Positions 28,394 to 38,120 are shown, counted from the stretch's first letter. The stretch: 64,000 nucleotides of DNA from Opitutia bacterium UBA953 (GCA_002293125.1 DBCR01000004.1:1-64000), one strand, 5' to 3'. Program-made: numbers and translations. The notes: generated by a model not told the origin, from the letters alone.

Positions 28394-29236
28394 TTACCAG
28401 CGGAGTTCCGGTAGGCTGAAGACGCGGCGGGTGCCTTTCGGCAGACGCGCCTGCAAGGAGGCATCGTCTTTGTCGATGAGGATACCCGTTCGCAGTAGCA
28501 AGCTGTCGAGGCCGGCCCCGGCGGCACCGGCGATGTCGTGCTCGGGGCTGTCGCCGATCGCCAGGACCGTCATGGGAGGCGGATTGCCGAGTGCGGCCAG
28601 CGCGGTACGATAGATATCAACGTGTGGCTTACCGAAATAGCGGAGCACGGCGCCTTTGCGTTCGAGTTCAAGGGCGATGGCGCCGGCCGAGGGGCGGACG
28701 CCTTTGGGCGTCAACATCTCGAGGTCGGGATTGCAGACGGCAATCGTGACACCGCGTTTGGCCGCCGGGGTCAGGTCGCGGATCTGTTCTCGCCAGTTGC
28801 GGTCAGGCTCCTGGCAGGCGGCGAGGATGATGCCTTCCGCTTCGTCGGGCCAGGTGAGCGTGAAGCCAAGGTCACCGAAGCCGTAGTCGTCGCCGGGCTT
28901 GCCGGAGATATGGACCTTCGCGCCGGCACCGAAGCCAGGGCCGAGGGCGCCGGAGCGGATCGCCGCTTGGGCGGCGTCGCCGGACGTGACCACCGCATCG
29001 AAGTGTTCCGGGCCGAAGCCAAACTTCGCGAGGCGGAGGATATTGTCTGCGCCGGTCTTCGCAGAGTTGGAAAGCACGGCCACCTTGCCGCCGCTCTCCC
29101 GGAAGCGACGCAGGGCTTCGGCGGCATGCGGATAGGCGACGGTGCCGTCGTGGAGCGTGCCGAACTGGTCTACCAGCAGGGCGCCGTACTGGCCGGCGAC
29201 CTCGGAAAGACCGGTGATGGACGTAAGCGTGCTCAT
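28394..29236 (-). CDS. HAD-superfamily class IIA hydrolase (TIGR01459-like)
   Basis: A 280-residue phosphatase of the NagD-related class IIA group. Motif I is VDQFGTLHDG and motif II AVLSNSAKTG. The conserved Lys is in FGKPHVDIYR and motif IV is AIGDSPEHDIAGAAGAG. The substrate is likely a small sugar phosphate. It overlaps the FGGY kinase upstream by ATGA, so a phosphorylation/dephosphorylation pairing on related sugars is plausible. The start at 29236 gives a natural N-terminus; the frame runs 40 codons further upstream into the kinase gene without conserved content. Confidence 0.83.
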   Translation of the reverse strand: MSTLTSITGLSEVAGQYGALLVDQFGTLHDGTVAYPHAAEALRRFRESGGKVAVLSNSAKTGADNILRLAKFGFGPEHFDAVVTSGDAAQAAIRSGALGPGFGAGAKVHISGKPGDDYGFGDLGFTLTWPDEAEGIILAACQEPDRNWREQIRDLTPAAKRGVTIAVCNPDLEMLTPKGVRPSAGAIALELERKGAVLRYFGKPHVDIYRTALAALGNPPPMTVLAIGDSPEHDIAGAAGAGLDSLLLRTGILIDKDDASLQARLPKGTRRVFSLPELRW

Positions 29237-30519
29237 GCGAAGGCGATCTCGTGGCCGAGGGAACGCCAGGCCAGCCGGGCGGCACCGGCCGCGGCTTCTT
29301 CGCTCCAGGAAGGAGTCTGCGGCACGCCAAGGGCGGTCGCACGCAGGCTCATCCAAGCCGCGCTACGTGAGCCGCCGCCGGCGTGGCGGACGCTGCGTAA
29401 TGCGGGTCCGCCCAGTTCAGCAAGTTTGGCGAAGCCCGTCTGCTCGACGCGGGCGAAGGCTTCGTAGATGCCTTGCAGGAATTCGGCATCGGAGGACGGC
29501 CGAGGTGTCAGGCGAGGGGCGAGTCTCGCATCGGCGACGGGGAAGCGTTCGCCGACGGAGGGCAGGGGGTAGTAATCGCTGCCCGTCGGTTTTACAGGAT
29601 TGAGCGAAGATTCGAGGGAGGCCAGTTGTTCGGCTGTGAAGAACTGGAGGAGCGTCTTACCTCCGCAGTTAGAGGCGCCGCCGGCCAGCCAGGTATCGCC
29701 GATCCGGTGGCTATAGATGCCGAGTTCCGGCGCGAAGATGGGACGGTCACTGAGGAGCTTCAGCACGATGGTCGAGCCCAGCGCCGTGGAGGCTTCGCCG
29801 GGTTCAGTCGCCCCGCTAGCGAGGAAGGTTGCGCATCCGTCGGTCGTACCCGCCGCGATGGTGATGCCTTCAGGGATGCCGAGCGCGATGGCCGCCTGCG
29901 CGGAGACGTGTCCGATGGGCGTGCCGACTGGCACCACTTCAGGGAGGAGGCCGGGAGAGAGTCCGAAGTCGCGGAGCCAATCCGGCCAGCCGCGGCTGAC
30001 GGGATCGTAACCCGTCTTGAGCGCATTATTCTCATCGGTCTGCCAGTTCGTGGCGCCGAGGCAGCCGTTGATCCAGTCGGCTTGGTGGATGATGCAGTGC
30101 AGTCGCGGCAGCTTGGCCCACTCGAGGGCACGAGCCGCTGGAGAAGTGGCGCCATGGGCGGCGCTTTCGCGCGGGGCGAGCGTCTTGATCTTCGCCGCCA
30201 GGTCGCCCGTGTCGGCGTCATCATACATCCGTGCCAGGGCGAGCGGACGGTTATGGTTATCGACGGGAAGAATCGTCCCGGAAGTCGCGTCGACCGCGAT
30301 GGCCCGGGCGGCGGACAGGTCGAGTTTCTGACTCAGTCCATCCAAGGCCGTGCGGCAGCCGTTCCACCAATCTTCAGGTGATTGCTCGCGGCGGCCGCTG
30401 GTGGACTTCGTCGCGGGCAGTTTCGCCTCACCCAGTCCGAGGATCTTGCCGGACGCGTCGACGGCGACCGCGCGCACACCTGAGGTGCCAAGGTCGAGTC
30501 CGATGACGAAGCCGTGCAT
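29233..30519 (-). CDS. FGGY-family carbohydrate kinase (possible D-ribulose kinase)
   Basis: A 428-residue sugar kinase. The N-terminal phosphate-1 motif is IGLDLGTSGVRAVAVD. The catalytic-loop region includes DATSGTILPVD, the second ATPase-domain motif AAGTTDGCATFL, and the adenosine motif HAGGGSRSAAWMSLRA near the C-terminus. The sequence is closer in style to the plant/cyanobacterial group with D-ribulose kinase activity than to GlpK or XylB, but substrate prediction in this family is unreliable. It is coupled to the HAD phosphatase gene. Confidence 0.82.
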   Translation of the reverse strand: MHGFVIGLDLGTSGVRAVAVDASGKILGLGEAKLPATKSTSGRREQSPEDWWNGCRTALDGLSQKLDLSAARAIAVDATSGTILPVDNHNRPLALARMYDDADTGDLAAKIKTLAPRESAAHGATSPAARALEWAKLPRLHCIIHQADWINGCLGATNWQTDENNALKTGYDPVSRGWPDWLRDFGLSPGLLPEVVPVGTPIGHVSAQAAIALGIPEGITIAAGTTDGCATFLASGATEPGEASTALGSTIVLKLLSDRPIFAPELGIYSHRIGDTWLAGGASNCGGKTLLQFFTAEQLASLESSLNPVKPTGSDYYPLPSVGERFPVADARLAPRLTPRPSSDAEFLQGIYEAFARVEQTGFAKLAELGGPALRSVRHAGGGSRSAAWMSLRATALGVPQTPSWSEEAAAGAARLAWRSLGHEIAFA

Positions 30520-30577
30520 CCCGCTTTATTGAGGGGCAGGGAAGGGCTGGGCAAGGACTGAGGAAGGTATTGGAGGC

Positions 30578-30682
30578 AAGCGGGTGGCGGTTAGCGGTTG
30601 GAATCACCGCAGTAAGAGGGGAGATACCATAACCTCAGGTCTCGGGTGATCCTTACCGCCAACCGCTATCCGCGAACCGCTT
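30578..30682. repeat. Intergenic imperfect palindrome with GCGGTTA units
   Basis: The left arm (30578-30608) reads AAGCGGGTGGCGGTTAGCGG then TTGGAATCACC. The right arm (30644-30682) is its imperfect reverse complement and ends in CGCGAACCGCTT. The centre contains CAGGTCTCGG (30636-30645), a 10-mer also present in the palindrome at 55 kb. It fills the 164-bp gap between the DUF5722 gene and the FGGY kinase and could act as a transcript-end hairpin for the DUF5722 gene. Confidence 0.6.
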
Positions 30683-30683
30683 C

Positions 30684-31958
30684 TTACCTTGGGTTTAGTT
30701 CATCCCAGCTCTTCAGACCGCAGGTCTTCAGGTAAGGTTCGGCGGCGGCTTTCCATCCGTCGGTGTCGGCGGCTTTGAGCAGGTGCCAGATCGGGCGCTT
30801 CTGGTCGGGCTCCGAGATTGTGCCGGTCTTGTTGCTCCAGAGTCCGAAGCGCAGGCCGTTTTCCAGGGAGTGGTCGACGTGGCGATGATAGTGGAAGGCG
30901 TCGACGGCATCGCCGAGGCGCAAGACCTTTTCCCAGGCATAGGCGTAGGCCGCGGCCTGTTCGGCGAGTCCTTCGGGGCGATCTGGCAAGTCGAAGCCTT
31001 GTTCGGTGAAGCTGAGGCGGCGCGGTTTGCCGGCGTAGAGCATTGCGGGCGTCGCCAGTTTCTTGGTCAGCACCTCGAGGTTCTTGAACGTCACTTTAGG
31101 CGTGTTGTCATTGAACGACACTTTATCGAGCCACGTCCGTGGATCGCGTAGATTCGAAGGGTAGGGATGGAAGGCCAGGTTCCAGTCGAAGTCCCCGCGT
31201 TCACGGGCGCGTTTCGCGAATAGTTCGAGGAGGGTGCGACCCGGGCAGGCTTGGAGCGGATCCTTGTGACCCTTGGCCGTCCAGCTGTGCGTCATCGAGA
31301 TGTAGACGCGGGCGTTGGCCGAATGGCGACGAAGGGATTCCCAAGCGACGCGGACCTGGTCTTCGTATTGAATGGCGACCTCCTCGGCTGTCGCCGGCCC
31401 CATCTGATGCCACTCGTTATGGGCGTTTACTTCATTACCGACGATCCAACCCCAGACGCGTCCATGCTTGGCATCAGCCGAAGACCAGCGTCGGGCGATG
31501 AACTCCGTGAGCGCCTTATAGCAGGCGCGACCCTCGGGGGTGACCGTATCGGAGGCCATCGTTATGCCTTTGATCGGGTCGGCCTTCGGGTGGATGGTCA
31601 GCTTCCGGATGCGTTCGTCGGGCGAGCGTGAGGTGGTGACGATCAGCGAGACCACGACGCCCTTGTCGCTCATGGGTTTGATCTGACGATCCAAGGACCC
31701 GACGTAATTCTGGTTGAGCACGAACGTGAAGCCATCGGCCGAAGCGGTGAGCTGGCCCGGTTTGGCTTCCTTCTCGGGGGAGAGGAGGCCGTTGAGCCTG
31801 ATGTTCAGGTTGGCGTGATGGATGCCGAGTTCCAAGGCATCGGCGACCATCTGAACTTGAAGCCCCTTGGGGCTGCTCTTGGTCGGGTGCGGCGTCGGAT
31901 CGGGTGAGGCAAATGCCGTCAGTGAAAGGCAAAGGCAGGCAAGAAGGTAAGCGCGCAT
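30684..31958 (-). CDS. Secreted DUF5722 protein, glycosidase-like TIM barrel
   Basis: A 424-residue exported protein with signal peptide (about 1-17). The segment KGLQVQMVADALELGIHHAN and the block WGWIVGNEVNAHNEWHQMG are typical of DUF5722. They recall the acid/base NE of clan GH-A enzymes, and LSFTEQGFDLPD near 310 could supply the nucleophile Glu. A role in breaking an algal or bacterial polysaccharide fits the neighbouring sulfatase genes, but no activity is assigned to the family here. It is divergent from the sulfatase at 32 kb across a 110-bp gap. Confidence 0.75.
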   Translation of the reverse strand: MRAYLLACLCLSLTAFASPDPTPHPTKSSPKGLQVQMVADALELGIHHANLNIRLNGLLSPEKEAKPGQLTASADGFTFVLNQNYVGSLDRQIKPMSDKGVVVSLIVTTSRSPDERIRKLTIHPKADPIKGITMASDTVTPEGRACYKALTEFIARRWSSADAKHGRVWGWIVGNEVNAHNEWHQMGPATAEEVAIQYEDQVRVAWESLRRHSANARVYISMTHSWTAKGHKDPLQACPGRTLLELFAKRARERGDFDWNLAFHPYPSNLRDPRTWLDKVSFNDNTPKVTFKNLEVLTKKLATPAMLYAGKPRRLSFTEQGFDLPDRPEGLAEQAAAYAYAWEKVLRLGDAVDAFHYHRHVDHSLENGLRFGLWSNKTGTISEPDQKRPIWHLLKAADTDGWKAAAEPYLKTCGLKSWDELNPR

Positions 31959-32027
31959 GAAGGTCGGAGACAGGTTGGCATAAGGAAGGTTTCAATAGGC
32001 TGCCGTTTTACCGATAAAGGTTACCGA

Positions 32028-32055
32028 TTGACGGATACGGACTCGCATTCATAAA
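32028..32055 (+). promoter_or_regulatory. Sigma-70-like promoter for the sulfatase at 32.1 kb
   Basis: TTGACG (32028-32033) and CATAAA (32050-32055) are separated by 16 bp. The ATG follows 13 bp after the -10, so the transcript leader would be only about 5-8 nt. This is a consensus match by eye only. Confidence 0.35.
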
Positions 32056-32068
32056 TCGTCATTACCCC

Positions 32069-33643
32069 ATGCGACTCCTGACACTTCTTCTCTGTATGGT
32101 CAGCGGCCTCTTGTCCGCCGCTCCGGCCAAGCAACCGAACATCGTGTTCATCTTCTCCGATGACCACGCCTACCAGGCGATCAGCGCCTACGGCGACGCC
32201 CGCAAGCTGATCCAGACCCCGAACATCGATCGCCTCGCCAAGGAAGGCATGCGCTTCGATCGCGCCCTCGTCACTAACTCCATCTGCGGACCTAGCCGTG
32301 CGGTCATCCTCACCGGCAAGTATTCGCACCTGAACGGATTCTACAATAATTCGAATTCCGTCTTCGACAGCACGCAGGTCACCTTCCCCAAGCTCCTACA
32401 GAAGGCCGGATACCAGACCGCCGTCATCGGCAAGTGGCACCTGGTGAGCGACCCTGTCGGTTTCGACTTCTGGCAGGTGCTGCCCGGTCAGGGCCTCTAC
32501 TATAACCCGCCGATGAAGAACGCCCAGGGCATGGTCAAGGTCCCGGGTTACGTCACGGATATCGTCACGGACCTCTCGCTCGACTGGCTGCGGAAGCGCG
32601 ACAAGGCCAAGCCCTTCATGCTGATGTGCCAGCATAAGGCGCCGCATCGCGAGTGGGCCCCGAATATCAAGGACCTCGGTTTCGACAAGGACCGCGTCTA
32701 CCCTGAGCCGGCGACGTTGTTCGATGACTACGCCGACCGGGCCAAAGCCGTGGCGGAGAATGACATGACCTTGGAGAAGACCATCGTCCCGCTGGACGTG
32801 AAGCTGGTCCGTCCGCCGAACATGGACGCCGAGCAGTCCGCCGTCTGGGACGCCTATTATGAACCCCGCAACGAGGCCTACCGTAAAGCCAACCCGCAGG
32901 GCAAGGACCTCGTCCGTTGGCGCTACCAGCGCTACATGCATGACTACCTCGCGACCGTGAAGGCCGTCGATGACAACATCGGCCGCGTGCTGAAGTATCT
33001 CGAGGCTGAAGGTCTCGCCGAGAACACCATCGTCATCTACTCGTCCGACCAGGGTTTCTACCTCGGCGAGCATGGCTGGTTCGACAAGCGCTGGATCTTC
33101 GAAGAATCGGTGCGTACGCCTTTGCTCGTCCGCTGGCCCGGCGTGACCAAGCCGGGCGCCGTCAGCAAGGCGATCGTCTCGAACGTCGACTACGCCCAGA
33201 CCTTCCTCGACATGGCCGGGCTGCCTTCCCCTCCGGAAATGCAGGGCCGTAGCCTCAAGCCGATCCTCGCGGGCGACACCCCCGCCGACTGGCGCAAGGA
33301 GTTTTATTACCACTATTACGAGTATCCGCAGCCGCACCATGTCGCCCCGCACTACGGCATCATCACCGATCGCTACAAGCTCGTGCGTTACTACGGCAAC
33401 GGCGAGACCACGACCGACCTCTTCGACAGCGAGAAAGACCCGCTCGAGCTGAAGAGCTTCTTCGGGCAGCCAGGCTATGAAACCGTTCAGGCTGACCTTG
33501 AGGCACGTCTCGCCAAGCTGCGCACCGACCTCAAGGTGCCAGAGACGGAGGACGAACTCGCCTCCGGCGTGAAGAGGCGCACGCCGCCCGCCGGCAAGAA
33601 CGCCGGCAAGGGCAAGGCCAAGAAGGCCCCAGAGGCCAAGTAA
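32069..33643 (+). CDS. Secreted sulfatase (N-acetylglucosamine-6-sulfatase-like)
   Basis: A 524-residue exported sulfatase. The signal peptide covers about 1-18. Metal ligands begin in IFSDDHAYQ near 28-35. The formylglycine motif is CGPSR with Cys at 73, followed by AVILTGKYSH. The HKAPHREW block near 190 and SSDQGFYLGEHGWFDKRW near 330 match sulfatases of the glucosamine-6-sulfatase/iduronate type. The last 25 residues are Lys/Pro/Gly/Ala-rich (GKNAGKGKAKKAPEAK). The substrate is presumably a sulfated glycan. It converges with the SGNH gene with a 3-bp gap. Confidence 0.88.
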   Translation: MRLLTLLLCMVSGLLSAAPAKQPNIVFIFSDDHAYQAISAYGDARKLIQTPNIDRLAKEGMRFDRALVTNSICGPSRAVILTGKYSHLNGFYNNSNSVFDSTQVTFPKLLQKAGYQTAVIGKWHLVSDPVGFDFWQVLPGQGLYYNPPMKNAQGMVKVPGYVTDIVTDLSLDWLRKRDKAKPFMLMCQHKAPHREWAPNIKDLGFDKDRVYPEPATLFDDYADRAKAVAENDMTLEKTIVPLDVKLVRPPNMDAEQSAVWDAYYEPRNEAYRKANPQGKDLVRWRYQRYMHDYLATVKAVDDNIGRVLKYLEAEGLAENTIVIYSSDQGFYLGEHGWFDKRWIFEESVRTPLLVRWPGVTKPGAVSKAIVSNVDYAQTFLDMAGLPSPPEMQGRSLKPILAGDTPADWRKEFYYHYYEYPQPHHVAPHYGIITDRYKLVRYYGNGETTTDLFDSEKDPLELKSFFGQPGYETVQADLEARLAKLRTDLKVPETEDELASGVKRRTPPAGKNAGKGKAKKAPEAK

Positions 33644-33646
33644 GCC

Positions 33647-34339
33647 TCAGCGCCAGCTGGCGCGGACGACCCGTTCCCATTCGTCGGCCATCAGTTGGTG
33701 GCCGGCCGTGGTCGGGTGGACGCCGTCCCAGATCCAATAAGAAGAAGGGGCGCGGCGTTGGGCGTCATCGAAGACCTTCTGGAAGTCGACGAGCGTCGCG
33801 CCGTGCTTGGCGGCCAGACGTCGCACGACCGGGACGAGGAGGGCGAGGCGTTCGCGACGTCCAAGCGACTTGTCGATGGCTGGTCCGGAAGAGCCGAGGA
33901 AAGGCGCGCAGAGCACGAGGCGCAGCTTCGGGTTGGCCGCCCGCGACGCCGTCAGCAGTTCGTCGTAGGTCTTTTCAAAGACTTCGGGGGCGACGCCCTT
34001 GCTGCTGTCGTTGACGCCGATCATCACGCTGAGGACGTCGGGCTTGAGTTCGAGCGTGTCCTTGGGCCAGCGCTTGGAAAGATCGAGCACCGTGTTGCCG
34101 GAGACGCCTCGATTGAGGAAGGTCGCGTTCTGCTCCGGGGCGCCGCCGCCGACACGGGCGGCGAGGAGGTAGACGAAACCGTGGCCGTGGACGTGGTTGA
34201 GGTCGGCCCCGCGTCCGCGGTTGCCGTCCGTGATCGAGTCGCCTTGGAAGAGGATTCGCGGGTTTGGCGGCAGTCCGGGCAAGGGCTCGCCGGCGAAGGC
34301 TTGGCAGGCGAAAAGCAGCCCGAAGAGGGAGCCCCTCAT
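33647..34339 (-). CDS. Secreted SGNH/GDSL hydrolase
   Basis: A 230-residue exported esterase. The signal peptide spans about 1-16. Block I is FQGDSITDG with catalytic Ser35, block III is MIGVNDSSKG, and block V is WDGVHPTTAG with the Asp/His pair. The complete catalytic set suggests activity, likely deacetylation or deacylation of a glycan. The ATG overlaps the upstream sulfatase stop by ATGA, so the two enzymes are made together and probably act on the same polymer. Confidence 0.9.
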   Translation of the reverse strand: MRGSLFGLLFACQAFAGEPLPGLPPNPRILFQGDSITDGNRGRGADLNHVHGHGFVYLLAARVGGGAPEQNATFLNRGVSGNTVLDLSKRWPKDTLELKPDVLSVMIGVNDSSKGVAPEVFEKTYDELLTASRAANPKLRLVLCAPFLGSSGPAIDKSLGRRERLALLVPVVRRLAAKHGATLVDFQKVFDDAQRRAPSSYWIWDGVHPTTAGHQLMADEWERVVRASWR

Positions 34340-35778
34340 TTCTTCTTCGCCTTGGCGTTCTTCTTGCCGTGGTTGGCGTCGGCGGCAGGGTCGAAGGCCG
34401 GGTTGGCTGTGGGGAATTGGGCGTCGACCGATTTAAGCCAGGCGTCGAGTCGCGTGCGCAGGGCCTTGGCTCGGACCGGCTCGGTCGCCGCGAGGTCCTT
34501 CGATTCACCGACGTCGTTCGCCAGGTCGTACAGTTCGTCGCGGCCGTCTTCGTAGAAGTGTACCAGGCGGAAGTCGCCGCTCCGGATGGCGCTGTAGGGC
34601 GTCGCGCCTCCCGGGTGGTAGTGCGGGTAGTGCCAGAAGATCGCGTCGCGGTCGGGCTTGGCGCCCGACTTCAGGAGCGGGGCGAGGCTGATGCCGTCGA
34701 CGAGGGACTGGAGCGGTTTCACGCCGGCGAGGTCGAGCACCGTCGGGTAAAGGTCCATCGTGATGGCGGGCGTCGTTTCGACCAGGCCGGCCTTGGTGAC
34801 GCCAGGCCAGCAGATGATGAGGGGGACCCGGACTCCTCCTTCGTAGGCCGAACCCTTACCCACGCGGAGCGGTGCGTTATTGGTCACGCCGAGTAGGCCG
34901 CCATTGTCGGAGGTGAACACGATGAGGGTGTTCTCCTCCAGTTTGAACCGCTTCAGTGCGGCGCGGATCGTGCCGAGCGAGTCGTCGACGCTGGCGACGA
35001 GGGCGGCGTAGGTCGCGTTCTTCTGCGTGACCTCGGGCTGCTTTGCGGCCTTCGCCTGGTATTTGGCGACGACTTCGGGTTTGCCGGCGATGGGCGTATG
35101 CACGGCGTAGTGCGGGAGATAGATGAAGAACGGCTTATCTTTATTGGTTTCGATGAACTTCACCGCCTCGTTGGCTTCGCGGTCGGTGAGGAATTCGCCG
35201 GCTGGTCCTTCGGTCAGCGTGGGAATCTTGTAGGGGGCGAAGAAGCTGGGCGGCTGACCGCGGGCGTAGCCGCCGATGTTCACGTCGAAACCATGCTTGT
35301 CCGGATAGTAGGCTTCATCGCCGTCTTTCAGTCCAGGCGTCAGGTGCCATTTGCCGATGCTGGCGGTCGCATAGCCGGCGGATTTGAATTGTTCGGCGAG
35401 GGTGATCTCTTCGAAGGGCAGGAACTTCTGCCAATCGGGGATCTTGAGCTTGGCCTTCGGGCGGTCGTGGCCGGCGATCCAGTCGGTGATGTGGAGTCGG
35501 GCCGGGTACTTGCCGGTCAGGAGCGCGGCGCGGGTGGGGGAGCAGACCGTGCAGGCCGAATAACCGTTGGCGAAGCGGACGCCGTCCTTGGCGAGCTGGT
35601 CGACATGAGGAGTCTCGTAGAACTTGCTGCCGTAGCAGGAGAGGTCGGTCTGGCCCATGTCATCGACCAGGATGACGATCACGTTAGGGGGACGGACCGG
35701 GGCGGTTTCGGCGCCGGCCAGGAGCGGGGCTGCGATAACCGCCGATTTAACAAGAAGCGTTTTAAGCCAATGGAGCAT
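34336..35778 (-). CDS. Secreted sulfatase (arylsulfatase-type, CSPTR)
   Basis: A 480-residue exported S1 sulfatase. The N-terminal hydrophobic segment covers about 8-24. VDDMGQTDLSCYG provides metal-binding Asp residues; the formylglycine motif is CSPTR with Cys79. GKWHLTPG near 140, FIYLPHYAVHTP near 225 and FTSDNGG near 288 are the other active-site blocks. The tail is HGKKNAKAKKK. It is the first gene of a two-gene operon with the SGNH hydrolase and divergent from the protease gene at 35.9 kb. Confidence 0.9.
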   Translation of the reverse strand: MLHWLKTLLVKSAVIAAPLLAGAETAPVRPPNVIVILVDDMGQTDLSCYGSKFYETPHVDQLAKDGVRFANGYSACTVCSPTRAALLTGKYPARLHITDWIAGHDRPKAKLKIPDWQKFLPFEEITLAEQFKSAGYATASIGKWHLTPGLKDGDEAYYPDKHGFDVNIGGYARGQPPSFFAPYKIPTLTEGPAGEFLTDREANEAVKFIETNKDKPFFIYLPHYAVHTPIAGKPEVVAKYQAKAAKQPEVTQKNATYAALVASVDDSLGTIRAALKRFKLEENTLIVFTSDNGGLLGVTNNAPLRVGKGSAYEGGVRVPLIICWPGVTKAGLVETTPAITMDLYPTVLDLAGVKPLQSLVDGISLAPLLKSGAKPDRDAIFWHYPHYHPGGATPYSAIRSGDFRLVHFYEDGRDELYDLANDVGESKDLAATEPVRAKALRTRLDAWLKSVDAQFPTANPAFDPAADANHGKKNAKAKKK

Positions 35779-35858
35779 GCAGATAAAAGGGCTTTAACTT
35801 GGCGTTTTGCAACGAATAACCCCTCGACTTCGGTCCGAGTCGTCATAGATTTATCCCT

Positions 35859-38105
35859 ATGCGTCCCCGTCGCCTAATCGTCTTGTTCAGCCTGTTGTTC
35901 CTTACGCTGATCGCCGGCGTATCTTACCTCTCCCGCAGCGGGGAATACGTCGAGTTCGCTCCGGTCGACGTCGCCGTCCAGGTTGCCCCGGCCGCCCCAC
36001 CCCCTGCGCCCGTGTCACTCGCGCCCGCCGCGCCCGCCGCGCCCGTCGCCGCCCCTGCCGTCTCGCTCAGCGGAGTCTCCGCCTTACTGGCGGATGCATC
36101 GCGCGCAACGTCTCCGACGGCAGCCCCTTCCGCTCCGATGGCGGGGAGCACCAAACCTCTGGCCACGGATGAGACCTCTAAGAACCCTAAGCCTGCCGAA
36201 ACCTCTGGTCAATGGCGGCGGGCATCCACGGTCTCCAAGGCGGAGATCGAAGCCGCCATACAGCGCGACGCCATGACCCCTGAGACCGCGGTGGCCTTCC
36301 GTTCCGCTTGCGGTCACGACCACGACCTTCATTTCGACGCCAAGGGTAAACCCCTCTACGCCTGTTCCATGCAGATCCAGGTGGGGCCGGACACCACTCC
36401 CATCACCTCGACGCCATCTTATCCGCTCGCTGATACCTTCAAGCTTCATAGTCGCCCGACCGCGACGCGAAAGATCTACCTCGATTTCGACGGGCATGTG
36501 ACCACCGGCACTCCGTGGAACTCCGGTCGTAGCGCCACGCTGACCACCCCTCCTTTCAGCAGCGACGCCAGCCCTGATTTCAACGACGCCGAGAAAGCCA
36601 TCATCCAGGAGTCTTTCCGTCGCATCGCCGAGCACTTCGCGCCTTGGGATGTCGACGTCACGACCGAGGATCCCGGCGTCGAAGGCCTGCGCAAGACGAG
36701 CGGGGGCGATCTCGCGTACGGAATCCGGGTCCTCATCGGGCCGAAGGCTTTCGATATTTCCGCCGCCGGCGTCGCTTACCTTAATTCCTTTGACGACTCC
36801 ATCGACACCCCTTGCTACACCTTCGCCGAAGCAGGCTGGAGTGCCGCGCTCATCGCCGGTGTCACTTCCCATGAGGTCGGACATACCGTGAGCCTGGTCC
36901 ACCAGGGCCAGAATCCCGGCGACGGAGAGTATTTCGGCGGCCATGGCACCGGCGCGCTCTCCTGGTCCCCGATCATGGGTAATGGCCTCCGCCCGGTGAA
37001 TCAATGGGCCAAGGGCGAATACCAAGACGCCTCCAGCACGCAGGACAATCTTGTCGCCATCGCCAATACCAACTCGGGCATTCCGCCCATCGCTGACGAC
37101 CATGGGGACACGGAGGCGAACGCCACCGTTGTGCCTGGCCTCTCCGTGACGGGTGGTGGCATCATCAGTTCCGCCTCTGATTTGGATGTCTTCAAGATCA
37201 CCGCTGGACGCGGCAATATCGTCATCACCCCGAAGGTGTCCCTGGTCGCTCCTAATCTGCGCCTTGAGATCAGTGTGGTGAGTTCTACCGGCGTCGTCTT
37301 GGGTACCTTCAACGGTGCGGGGACGGCAGGTAACATGGCCCCGGCTCCCATCACCTTCTTCGCACCAGCCGGGGGTGTTTACTATCTCGTCTTTCGCGGT
37401 ATCGGGAATGGCGACGGCTTCACGGAGGGTTACACAAACTATGGCTCTATCGGCTATTACAGCTTCACGGCCTCATGGCTGGATTTCGTCCAGAAGCCAG
37501 TCGCCGTCATCACTTCTGACCGCACGGGCGGCATCTTCCCGGCCGCCGTGGCCTTTGATGGTGGAACCTCCTCCGATCCTGATGGAGTGGTCGTTGGATA
37601 TAGTTGGAATTTCGGAGATCCAGCATCCGCAGGCGACAACACCTCGACCCTGCGAAATCCGTCCCACACGTATGCGGCTCCCGGGGTCTATACGGCCACG
37701 CTTGTCGTCACGGATAATCAGGGCAATTCCTCCGCTGCCGCGACCAAGGTAATCACGGTCAGCGGCAGCGCTTTGCCCAACTCGGTGCACGTAGCTTCAA
37801 TGACCGGCTCGTGGGTCCGCATGACTAACGTCGAGGTCGCCGCCACGGCTCGCATTCGTGCCGTCAACCAATACGGTCAGCCCCTGCGCTGGATCGCTGT
37901 TTATGTCACTGTCACTGGTTCGGTATCTGGTAAGGCCGCCGCCAAGACCGATGCGAATGGCTATGTCACCATCCAGATGCGCAAGCAGCGCATGACGAAT
38001 CCGTCGACCTACACCTTCACGGTGACTAGTCTGGTTCGCCCAGGGTACCCCTATGTCGCCGCGGATAACCTGCCGCTGCCTGCGTCCGTCACGATCACCC
38101 GCTAA
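35859..38105 (+). CDS. Exported metzincin-like protease with PPC, PKD and Ig-like domains
   Basis: A 748-residue protein. An N-terminal membrane segment (about 5-24) is followed by an Ala/Pro-rich linker (about 40-125). The catalytic region has the zinc motif HEVGHTVSLVH from residue 338, the HExxHxxxxxH form of metzincins. Pre-peptidase C-terminal-like (about 410-540), PKD (about 548-636; SSDPDGVVVGYSWNFGD) and a C-terminal Ig-like domain (about 646-748) follow. The modules suggest an enzyme that stays anchored or binds surfaces while cleaving protein outside the cell. A likely -10 TAGATT lies about 10 bp before the ATG. A bidirectional terminator follows. Confidence 0.82.
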   Translation: MRPRRLIVLFSLLFLTLIAGVSYLSRSGEYVEFAPVDVAVQVAPAAPPPAPVSLAPAAPAAPVAAPAVSLSGVSALLADASRATSPTAAPSAPMAGSTKPLATDETSKNPKPAETSGQWRRASTVSKAEIEAAIQRDAMTPETAVAFRSACGHDHDLHFDAKGKPLYACSMQIQVGPDTTPITSTPSYPLADTFKLHSRPTATRKIYLDFDGHVTTGTPWNSGRSATLTTPPFSSDASPDFNDAEKAIIQESFRRIAEHFAPWDVDVTTEDPGVEGLRKTSGGDLAYGIRVLIGPKAFDISAAGVAYLNSFDDSIDTPCYTFAEAGWSAALIAGVTSHEVGHTVSLVHQGQNPGDGEYFGGHGTGALSWSPIMGNGLRPVNQWAKGEYQDASSTQDNLVAIANTNSGIPPIADDHGDTEANATVVPGLSVTGGGIISSASDLDVFKITAGRGNIVITPKVSLVAPNLRLEISVVSSTGVVLGTFNGAGTAGNMAPAPITFFAPAGGVYYLVFRGIGNGDGFTEGYTNYGSIGYYSFTASWLDFVQKPVAVITSDRTGGIFPAAVAFDGGTSSDPDGVVVGYSWNFGDPASAGDNTSTLRNPSHTYAAPGVYTATLVVTDNQGNSSAAATKVITVSGSALPNSVHVASMTGSWVRMTNVEVAATARIRAVNQYGQPLRWIAVYVTVTGSVSGKAAAKTDANGYVTIQMRKQRMTNPSTYTFTVTSLVRPGYPYVAADNLPLPASVTITR

Positions 38106-38120
38106 GGTTGTCTTTGACGG

